Shown in pieces: positions 45,901 to 53,383 of a DNA stretch of 64,000 nt (position 1 is its first letter; the number at the start of each line of letters is the position of its first letter). A model generated the notes under the pieces. The model worked only from the letters and a program-made list of their open reading frames with translations. It did not search any database and was not told where the DNA came from. This DNA is from an uncultured Bacteroidales bacterium. GTDB lineage: Bacteria; Bacteroidota; Bacteroidia; Bacteroidales; FEN-979. The position numbers and the translations under genes are program-made. Location of the stretch: NCBI GenBank assembly GCA_903845055.1, contig CAIMWF010000038.1:1-64000 (forward strand), given 5' to 3'.

Positions 45901-47029
45901 GGTCAGCCTCTCCACATTCGACCTCTCCATGAAGGCCATGGCCGCTGCCCTCGACAGCCTGCGGATGGGATACGACACCCTCCGTGCGATCCCGGCTGAT
46001 CCGAAACTGTATGCAAATATTTTCCTTATCCTCGGAACATCCTCCACCGGGTGGCACACCCTCACACAGGCCGAGGCGGGTCCCTTCGTAACGTTCCTCC
46101 AGAACCACGGACACCTGTATATGGAAGGTTATCTCACCTGGCATTATTCAAACAACACCCCGCTGCATCCCTATTTCAAATATACCACTGCGAATATTCC
46201 TTCATACAATTACGAGGATATCCTGGGGGTTCACGGCGCCTTCACCGATTCGATGGCATGGCACTACAACAACCCGCTCAACCACGCGGTTTTCAGTTTT
46301 GAACCGGTATCTCCAGCCTGGTCCACCATGGTCAATGCCCACAGCCCTGCGAAAAATTTTGAGATTGCATACGATGGCCCCGGTTACAAAACCATCGGTA
46401 CTTTCCTCGGATTTTCATCCCTGGAGGGATCCGGGCCACTTTCAACAAAGACTGCCCTGATGAAACGGTATCTTGAATTTTTCGGGGTCAATATCAACGG
46501 ACCCTGGCCCTTTTTTCACCCTTCGGCCACTGCCGTATGCCTGGGAAAAACCATCACTTTTACCGACGATTCCTACGACCATATTCTCTCCCGGCACTGG
46601 GAATTCCCGGGAGGTTTCCCCCCGGAGAGCAGCCTTGCAAATCCGGAAGTCAGGTACGATACAACCGGCAGGTATGATGTCAGGCTGACCGTTACCGGCA
46701 GCGCCGGAACGAAATCGATCGTGAAACAGCGTTATATCAGTGTCGGCCGGTGTTCAGGGCTCGGAGAGGTTGTCCTGCAGCCATTGATCAGGATATTCCC
46801 GAACCCGGCATCCGAAAAGGTCACGATTGAATTGCGCGGGGGGGAAAGAGGGAAATATTCCATCATGATCAGCGACCTCGCAGGGCGGAGGGTATACACA
46901 AAAACCGAATGCATCGATGGTCCCGACGGGTCGGTTGCCATCAGTATTGCGGGGCTGAAAAAGGGACTTTATGTGTTACAGGTTCGTTCGCGGGGCACGA
47001 TTGTGTCAAAGAAACTGGTGATCGGCTGA
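42971..47029 (+). CDS. Papain-like (C1-type) secreted peptidase with Ca-loop insert, PKD domain and T9SS sorting domain
   Basis: SSCQQYCGVAYVFGYEINR (Cys), DHGLTVVGYND (His), FKLANSYGGYWEDTGYVY (Asn); DVNNDGKFTNNLDINGDGVVDVRDWE; C-terminal IRIFPNPASEKVTIEL...GLYVLQVRSRGTIVSKKLVIG. Confidence 0.8.
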   Translation: MKLYSIALFFLLLSASGATGQETAVRPTGWQTLELSRSRDSAIAVKLPLLSLPGKYRNRVLPFLVDNTHQECWPGILDQFLFSSCQQYCGVAYVFGYEINRLRHRNGTYWENGYPTHYTWNFMNHGYQGAGVNFLESFEVIRQQGQMTSNDYGIDTATGATGWISGYDKYYRGMFNHLKQVSAIMTNSTTGINTLRNYLFDHLSGSAVGGIACFTTDAAALWNLGTVPAGTPEAGKHIIPVWPDLPDHGLTVVGYNDSVRFDVNNDGKFTNNLDINGDGVVDVRDWEIGAFKLANSYGGYWEDTGYVYCLYRAFAMNYGEGGIWNNRVYTVEADTVYRPMLTAKVNLEYNLRDRIRLLAGVSTDTLNRMPARVIDFPVFSFQGGEFNMQGRNNDPQTDSIEFGLDVTPLLNMVPAGKPARFFLAVEERDPDGKGHGLIRKVSFISYRNGVTEYPAGAGDVNIANNTVTFVSAVLPIEKPDIQITTGSLPPVTPPQPLHVQLAATGGRPPYEWSFTEGYARQPGNETLPQVAGTSLVNSTGVATFAVVALPFSFPFYGKSYDTIYVNYQGFVSFEPAYLPGIYTTNEISMLKQVRAISPSFSQAYVYPANSSRGIFAEKGGSRVVIRWKAQRQYAAAATTDDFALVLYPDGRFEFRYGNMDPSPVYKTCYTGVSMGDDLNADLQTVWDATELSGKSYRFFQCQVPPGLNLSHEGLLAGSPSDSAMISDLCITVADAGKITASKTFQLTGGPGITSAIAGQDDNRMKAGMSMKMKLVLTNPGLQPLQNLVLRLRSADSLLTITDSICSVAMLQPGQPVTLPLAFSFSLKKALANDFPVMTRLEVQSGQRMWKQDAVFRVAAPDLMILKPSVEDGLNNLLDPGEVADLVVPVENSGLMPARNLHLQLSTSDTSVTILSSPSAAIERFEPLSQNDYRFTLKASRCVVPGRVVPMHLVLSDSLGVVQSADCPLPLGMKQLAVVSLSTFDLSMKAMAAALDSLRMGYDTLRAIPADPKLYANIFLILGTSSTGWHTLTQAEAGPFVTFLQNHGHLYMEGYLTWHYSNNTPLHPYFKYTTANIPSYNYEDILGVHGAFTDSMAWHYNNPLNHAVFSFEPVSPAWSTMVNAHSPAKNFEIAYDGPGYKTIGTFLGFSSLEGSGPLSTKTALMKRYLEFFGVNINGPWPFFHPSATAVCLGKTITFTDDSYDHILSRHWEFPGGFPPESSLANPEVRYDTTGRYDVRLTVTGSAGTKSIVKQRYISVGRCSGLGEVVLQPLIRIFPNPASEKVTIELRGGERGKYSIMISDLAGRRVYTKTECIDGPDGSVAISIAGLKKGLYVLQVRSRGTIVSKKLVIG

Positions 47030-47103
47030 AGGTCATCCAACCATTTACTGCGGCCGAAACAAAGATTTCCTACCTTTGAATTTTATTTCATTTCAGGAAC
47101 CCG

Positions 47104-48303
47104 ATGGAAAACTTGAAACAACAGGTAGCACAACTGTCTGCGACCTATTTTGAAGAGGTAAGGGCCCTGCGGCGGCATCTTCACCAGAACCCGGAACTGT
47201 CGTGCGAGGAGGTTCAAACAGCCGGGCTGATATGCAGGATGCTGGACGAATACGGGATTCCTTACCAGTCGGGCATTGCCGGCACCGGGGTGGTCGGTCT
47301 TATCGAAGGGAAAAACCCATCGTCCATGTGCATCGCGATCAGGGCCGACATGGATGCCCTGCCTGTCACCGAACGGAATGAAGTGCCTTACAAGTCGCTC
47401 AGACCCGGCGTCATGCATGCCTGCGGTCACGATGTGCACATGGCGTGCCTGCTGGGCGCCGCAAAAATCCTGAATACGCTGAAAGATCAGTTCAGCGGTA
47501 CCATCAAACTGATCTTCCAGCCTTCCGAGGAGACTTACCCGGGCGGGGCCATCCGCATGATTGAAGAGGGGGTATTGGAAAATCCAAGACCTTTGTTCGT
47601 GATCGCACAACATGTCATCAATACCCTTCAGGCAGGCGATGCAGGGCTGAAGGCCGGTGCCTACATGGCCTCCACCGATGAGATTTTTATCACGGTGAAG
47701 GGAAAAGGAGGCCATGCCGCCACTCCCTCACAAAATGTCGACCCGGTTGTGATCGCCGCGCACATCATCCTGGCCCTGCAGCAGATTGTCAGCAGGAATG
47801 CCGACCCCGTCATGCCGACGGTTGTATCCTTCGGCAAGATCACCGGGGAGGGGCGAACCAACATCATCCCCGATACGGTAACCATGGAGGGAACGGTGAG
47901 GACCTACAGCGAGACCTGGCGCAAATCGGTGCATGAGCGGATCGTCCGCATGGCGGGCGGGATCGCCGAAGCCATGGGTGCAACCTGCGAAGTAAGGATC
48001 GCCTACGGTTATCCTTTCCTTTACAACGACCCCGGGCTTACCGGAAAACTTTCGGACCTGGCGTCAGAATACCTGGGTGATGCACATGTTAAAGTACTGG
48101 ACCAGCGGATGACTGCCGAGGACTTTGCCTATTTTGCAGAAAAAGTTCCCGCCTGCATGTACCGGCTGGGAATCGCCAATGAAAGGGAGGGGATCAGCTC
48201 CAACCTGCATTCGGCGACATTCGATGTGGATGAATCCAGCCTTGAGACCGGCATCGGGCTGATGGCATGGATGGCGCTGGGAATTTTAAACAATGAACAT
48301 TGA
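47104..48303 (+). CDS. M20 family amidohydrolase/metallopeptidase
   Basis: LHQNPELSCEE; IRADMDALPV; MHACGHDVHMA; GKGGHAATPSQNVDPV. Confidence 0.93.
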   Translation: MENLKQQVAQLSATYFEEVRALRRHLHQNPELSCEEVQTAGLICRMLDEYGIPYQSGIAGTGVVGLIEGKNPSSMCIAIRADMDALPVTERNEVPYKSLRPGVMHACGHDVHMACLLGAAKILNTLKDQFSGTIKLIFQPSEETYPGGAIRMIEEGVLENPRPLFVIAQHVINTLQAGDAGLKAGAYMASTDEIFITVKGKGGHAATPSQNVDPVVIAAHIILALQQIVSRNADPVMPTVVSFGKITGEGRTNIIPDTVTMEGTVRTYSETWRKSVHERIVRMAGGIAEAMGATCEVRIAYGYPFLYNDPGLTGKLSDLASEYLGDAHVKVLDQRMTAEDFAYFAEKVPACMYRLGIANEREGISSNLHSATFDVDESSLETGIGLMAWMALGILNNEH

Positions 48304-50269
48304 TCTGCAGATGATGAACAAGAAGATAAGCGGGTTGGAAATGGTGAAGGTGAACAAGACAGCGGACCCGGTTTATTCGCTGGTGAATTCGTGGCTTATT
48401 GTCCGTTCTTTCCTCGGCGTTTTCCTTATCTTCCTTGTCTCTGCCGGCAACGCCCAGGACCTGAAGCCCGACAAGCCGCCGATCCTCCCTTTTCAGCAGG
48501 ATGCCCTGCAGCAGGGCAACGATGAATCGATCGCCACGCAGTTTTACCAGAACCATGAGTATGAAAAGGCCGCCGAAATCTTTGACCGGCTCTATGATGA
48601 AAAGCCATCGCAGTATTATTTCCAGTACCTGCTGTCATGCCTGGTGGAGATCAAGGAATACGGCAAGGCCGAGCGTCTGATCAAAAAAAACCTGAAGGGC
48701 GATCCCAACGCCCTGCGTTACCAGGTTGACCTGGGATATGTGTACTACCGGGCAGGGAATACCGACAAGGCAAAAAAACTCTACGAGGATGCCCTGAAGA
48801 AACTCCAGCCAAACCAGCAGCAGATCTTCGACCTGTCAAATGCGTTCCTGACCCACGGCGAAAACGAATATGCCCTGCGCACCTACCAGGCGGGACGGCA
48901 GTTGCTGAACAACACCTATCCGTTTGGGTTTGAGATGGCCAGTGTTTATGAACGGATGGGCGATTTTAAAAACGCCATGGAGGAATACCTCAACCTGCTC
49001 GGGGTGAATACATCCTATCTTGTCACGGTACAGGACCGTATCCAGATGGTTCTTGCCAATGATGTCAACAACGAGAAGAATGAAAGTTTGAGGAAAATAC
49101 TGCTTTCGAGGGCACAGAAAAATCCCGATAAAGCCTATTATGCCGAATTGCTATGGTGGTATTCCATCCAGCAGAAGGATTTCGACCTCGCGCTGGTGGA
49201 GGCAAAATCGCTCGACCGGCGCCTGGGCGGGAATGGTGAAAAACTTGCCATGCTGGCCAGCCTTGCCCTGTCGAACGAAAAATATGATGTGGCCATCGAA
49301 TGCCACCAGTACCTGGTGTCGAAGGGGAAGGCATGTCCCTATTATGACTTCAGCCGGAGGGAACTGGTCAATACACGATACATCCAGGCAGTTTCGGAGC
49401 CATCGCCCCCGAAGAAAATGCTTGAGACCATCGAACATGAGTTTCGTGAGTTGCTCAGGGATGGCAGCGACGATCCTGAAAACATATCCGTCATCCGGAA
49501 CCTGGCCCATATCCAGGCTTTTTACCTGGATAAGCCGGCCGAAGCGGTCGACCTGCTCGAAAATGCTGTTAAAATGAACGGGATTTCAACCGCCGAACGT
49601 GCGAAATGCAAAATAGAACTGGCCGACATCCTGCTCTTTACCGATGATGTGTGGCAGGCGACCTTGTTATACCAGCAGGCATACCAGGATTTTAAATACG
49701 ATGTCCTCGGGCAGGAGGCCAAGTTTAAAAATGCAAAGCTCTCCTTTTATATCGGCGAGTTTAAATGGGCGCAGGCGCAGGCCGACGTGCTGAAGGCAGC
49801 CACCTCCAAATTCATTTCGAACGACGCCATTGCCCTTTCGCTGCTGATCAGCGAGAACTTCGACCCCGACAGCAGTACCGTCGCCCTGGGCCTGTATGCG
49901 CACGCCGACCTGCTCGACTACAGGAATGCAGAGGTTCCGGCCCTTCAGACGCTCGATTCGATCCTCGCCATGTTTGCGGTTCACCCGATCCTTCAGCATG
50001 TGCTTTACAAAAAGGCGGAGATCAGGCGCAAACAGGGAAAATTCGCCGAAGCCGATTCATTGTTCGCGCAGGTGGTCAGGGAATACCCGGATGACATCCT
50101 CGCCGACGACGCCGTGATGCAAAGTGCCGCGCTCAATGAAAAACAGCTTGGCAACCCCGAAAAAGCCATGGCACGCTACCTCGAACTGCTTGACAAATAC
50201 CCCGGGAGCATCTATGTCCCCGACGCCCGCAGGAAATACCGCTCCCTGCGCGGCGACAAACCCCAGTAA
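48293..50269 (+). CDS. Tetratricopeptide repeat secreted protein (start uncertain)
   Basis: Signal-like hydrophobic segment; repeated TPR units over 600 aa. Confidence 0.8.
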   Translation: MNIDLQMMNKKISGLEMVKVNKTADPVYSLVNSWLIVRSFLGVFLIFLVSAGNAQDLKPDKPPILPFQQDALQQGNDESIATQFYQNHEYEKAAEIFDRLYDEKPSQYYFQYLLSCLVEIKEYGKAERLIKKNLKGDPNALRYQVDLGYVYYRAGNTDKAKKLYEDALKKLQPNQQQIFDLSNAFLTHGENEYALRTYQAGRQLLNNTYPFGFEMASVYERMGDFKNAMEEYLNLLGVNTSYLVTVQDRIQMVLANDVNNEKNESLRKILLSRAQKNPDKAYYAELLWWYSIQQKDFDLALVEAKSLDRRLGGNGEKLAMLASLALSNEKYDVAIECHQYLVSKGKACPYYDFSRRELVNTRYIQAVSEPSPPKKMLETIEHEFRELLRDGSDDPENISVIRNLAHIQAFYLDKPAEAVDLLENAVKMNGISTAERAKCKIELADILLFTDDVWQATLLYQQAYQDFKYDVLGQEAKFKNAKLSFYIGEFKWAQAQADVLKAATSKFISNDAIALSLLISENFDPDSSTVALGLYAHADLLDYRNAEVPALQTLDSILAMFAVHPILQHVLYKKAEIRRKQGKFAEADSLFAQVVREYPDDILADDAVMQSAALNEKQLGNPEKAMARYLELLDKYPGSIYVPDARRKYRSLRGDKPQ

Positions 50270-50293
50270 AAAACCAACTGGTATCTTCCTCCA

Positions 50294-50328
50294 AAATCGT
50301 AAATCGTAAATCGTAAATCCTAAATTGT
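50294..50328 (+). repeat. Pre-start 7-mer array (AAATCGT)x3 plus 2 degenerate units upstream of rsmA
   Basis: aaatcgt x3, aaatcct, aaattgt. Confidence 0.92.
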
Positions 50329-50362
50329 ATTCGTCCTTCGTCACCCGTAATTCGTCAGTCTC

Positions 50363-51208
50363 ATGGTTCATCCCAAAAAACACCTTGGCCAGCATTTCCT
50401 CAGGGATGAAAACATCGCCCGGAAGATCGTAAGTTACCTGAACCCTGAAATACCGCTGGTGCTTGAGGTCGGACCGGGGATGGGGGTCCTGTCAAAGTAC
50501 ATCCTGGACCTCATGGAGGAGGCGCAATCCTTTCCTGCCATTGATCCGTGGTTTATGGAGATTGACCGCGAATCGGTCGATTACCTCCGGCACACCTACC
50601 CGCAGATCGCGGGCCGGCTGATCCAGGCCGATTTCCTTTCGTGGGATACCTCCACCTTCCCCCCTGCAGCCGATCCCTCTCAGAAATTTACCGTGATCGG
50701 TAATTTCCCTTACAATATCTCATCGCAGATCCTCTTCAAGGCGCTTGATAACCGGGACCGGATTCCTGAAGTGATCGGCATGTTCCAGAAAGAGGTGGCC
50801 GAACGGATCGCCTCGCCTCCCGGCAACAGGTCGTACGGGATCATTAGTGTGCTGCTGCAGGCTTTTTATGACATTGAATACCTGTTTACCGTGAATGAGA
50901 CGGTTTTTTACCCGCCGCCCAGGGTCAAGTCAGCCGTCATTCGCCTGCGCAGGAACACTACCGAAAAGCTCGCGTGCGATGAGGCGTTTTTTACCAGGGT
51001 GGTTAAAACCGCCTTCAACCAGCGTCGTAAAACACTGCGCAACGCCATCAGGGTCCTTACCGGCAACATCACCCCGGAATCAGTGCCGGCCCCGTCGGCA
51101 TGGCTGCTTCATTGTCTCGATCTCAGGGCCGAGCAACTTTCGGTAGCCGACTTCGTGCAGCTTGCTTCAGAAATTTCTACCTTTGCACAAATTAATGTTT
51201 CAGGATGA
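50363..51208 (+). CDS. rsmA: 16S rRNA (adenine1518-N6/adenine1519-N6)-dimethyltransferase
   Basis: PKKHLGQHFLRDENIARKIV; VLEVGPGMGVLS; VIGNFPYNISSQILFKAL. Confidence 0.96.
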   Translation: MVHPKKHLGQHFLRDENIARKIVSYLNPEIPLVLEVGPGMGVLSKYILDLMEEAQSFPAIDPWFMEIDRESVDYLRHTYPQIAGRLIQADFLSWDTSTFPPAADPSQKFTVIGNFPYNISSQILFKALDNRDRIPEVIGMFQKEVAERIASPPGNRSYGIISVLLQAFYDIEYLFTVNETVFYPPPRVKSAVIRLRRNTTEKLACDEAFFTRVVKTAFNQRRKTLRNAIRVLTGNITPESVPAPSAWLLHCLDLRAEQLSVADFVQLASEISTFAQINVSG

Positions 51209-53250
51209 AAAAAGGCCAGCTCCCGAAAACCCCCGCTCCCACGCGAAAGCCCGCTGTTCGTAAAAAGGCGGCTCCTGCTGAAAAACCGGTGGTGGTACCT
51301 CGCGGTTCCAAAAAAGCCAACCGCTATTTTGTTTTATTCTTCTTCCTCTTTGCATTCCTGCTTTATGGAAACACAATGCTGAACAAATATGCAGTCGACG
51401 ATAATTATGTCACCAACAACCAGCAGGTTCAAAAAGGGTTCAGGGCCATTCCCGAAATCTTTTCAACCCACTATGTCATCCAGCAGGGGAACATGGGTTC
51501 AACCTCGGCCGATTACCGGCCCATGGCAAAGGCCACCTTTGCCGTTGAGCACCAGTTCTGGGGAACAAAACCCGGTGTGAGCCACGGGATCAACATCCTG
51601 CTGTACTGGGCATTGTCGGTCATGCTGTTCTTTATCCTGAAAAGGCTGCTGAGAAACTACAACATCCTCTTCCCGTTCATGATCACCGTGCTCTTCATGG
51701 CGCACCCCGTGCATACCGAAGTAGTCGCCAGCCTCAAGAACCGCGATGAGATCCTTGCTTTCATCTGCGGACTGGGAAGTCTGCGGCTCATCCTGAAATA
51801 TGTCGACCAGCATCAGTCCAGGTTCCTCTTTTTTGCCATCCTGCTCTTTTTCATCGGGTACCTTTGCAAAACTGCCATCACTCCCTTCCTGGCGCTTTTC
51901 CCGCTTGTGCTATACTTTTTTACGGACCTGTCGCTTAAAAAATCAGGACTGATCCTGCTTGCCCTTCTCGCCGCAATCCTTATTGCGTTGTTTGGACCAC
52001 GGCTGTTCCTCCCCCCGGTACAGCACACCAACCATTTTATTGAGAACCCGCTCTATTTTGAAAAAGGATTCTGGATCAGGATCGGCACCGGCTTTTTAAC
52101 CCTGTTGTTTTACCTTCGCATCCTGCTCTATCCTTACCCGCTGTTGTACTATTACGGTTACAACATGATCCCGGTGACAAGTCTTGCGAGTTTCTGGGCC
52201 CTCCTGTCACTGCTGATCCATGCGGTTTTGTTCCTGTACGCGATCTGGAAACTGAAGGGAAAAAACATCCTTTCCTTTGCCATCCTCTGGTATCTCGCCG
52301 GGATTGCCATGTACTCCAACATTGTTGTTCCCGCGGTGGGTATCGTCGGTGAACGCTTTGTTTTCAATGCTTCCCTCGGATTCTGTATTGCCGTGGTCTG
52401 GTTCATCTTTAAAATATTCAAAACCGATCCGAAAAGCCTTACCATTGAGATGGATTCACGGCTCAAGATCCTGGCGGTGCTCGTGCTCCTGGTGATACCC
52501 TATACCGTTCTTTCGGTATCGCGAAACCGCGACTGGCGCAACCTGTTCGACCTGTACCGGACCGATGTGAAGTCGCTGGGCAATTCCGCCAAGGCCAACA
52601 TCGACTATGCCGGTTTCCTGATGAACACCGTTTACCAGGACGAAAATTTCCTGAGGACCGGCGCCGTCAACCAGTTTAAATACCAGACCATCATCACCCA
52701 TTACCGGAGGGCATTGACCGTTTACCCGAAGGATTATCAAACCTTCAACGACCTGGGCACGGTGTACCTGTTCATGGGAAAGAATTATGATTCCGCCGTC
52801 TATTTCCTAAGCCGGGCGATTGCGCTCGATTCAACCATGCAGCCTGCCTGGGTGAACCTGGGAATGGCCTACCGCGACCAGAAGCTTTACACCAAAGCGC
52901 TAGGATGCTATGAGCACATCCTGGCGGTCAATCCCAACCAGATCAAGGCGGTTTTCGCGATGGCCGACGTATACAACGACATGGGCGATTTTGAGCGTGC
53001 TGTCAGCATGAATGAGGAGATGATGAAACGCTATCCCAACCTTGAAATGCCCTACGTCAATATCGGCAATTATTATATGCTTAAGACCGATACGGCGACC
53101 GCCGTCCATTACTGGGAAAAAGCAGCGGCCATCAACCCGAGTTACGAATTGTGCCTGCAGCTGCAATCGCTCTACGTGCTCAGGGGCGACCAGGAAAAAT
53201 CGGAATACTACTATAAACTGGGTCAGCAGATCGTCAAACAGAGCCAGTAA
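51205..53250 (+). CDS. TMTC-like GT-C membrane protein with C-terminal TPRs
   Basis: YAVDDNYVTNNQQVQKG; DYRPMAKATFAVEHQFWGTKPGVSHGINILLYW; AHPVHTEVVASLKNRDEILAF; then TPR units. Confidence 0.82.
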   Translation: MKKGQLPKTPAPTRKPAVRKKAAPAEKPVVVPRGSKKANRYFVLFFFLFAFLLYGNTMLNKYAVDDNYVTNNQQVQKGFRAIPEIFSTHYVIQQGNMGSTSADYRPMAKATFAVEHQFWGTKPGVSHGINILLYWALSVMLFFILKRLLRNYNILFPFMITVLFMAHPVHTEVVASLKNRDEILAFICGLGSLRLILKYVDQHQSRFLFFAILLFFIGYLCKTAITPFLALFPLVLYFFTDLSLKKSGLILLALLAAILIALFGPRLFLPPVQHTNHFIENPLYFEKGFWIRIGTGFLTLLFYLRILLYPYPLLYYYGYNMIPVTSLASFWALLSLLIHAVLFLYAIWKLKGKNILSFAILWYLAGIAMYSNIVVPAVGIVGERFVFNASLGFCIAVVWFIFKIFKTDPKSLTIEMDSRLKILAVLVLLVIPYTVLSVSRNRDWRNLFDLYRTDVKSLGNSAKANIDYAGFLMNTVYQDENFLRTGAVNQFKYQTIITHYRRALTVYPKDYQTFNDLGTVYLFMGKNYDSAVYFLSRAIALDSTMQPAWVNLGMAYRDQKLYTKALGCYEHILAVNPNQIKAVFAMADVYNDMGDFERAVSMNEEMMKRYPNLEMPYVNIGNYYMLKTDTATAVHYWEKAAAINPSYELCLQLQSLYVLRGDQEKSEYYYKLGQQIVKQSQ

Positions 53251-53383
53251 TAACAGAATCCTGAAATATCGGGGATGAATTTGACTCCTGCCTGTAATAT
53301 TGTCAGGATGGAATCGTCTGGTATGAAAGTTGTCAAAAATCAGTCTAAATAAGCATCTTGTCTTACCAAAATTTTATCTCCAT

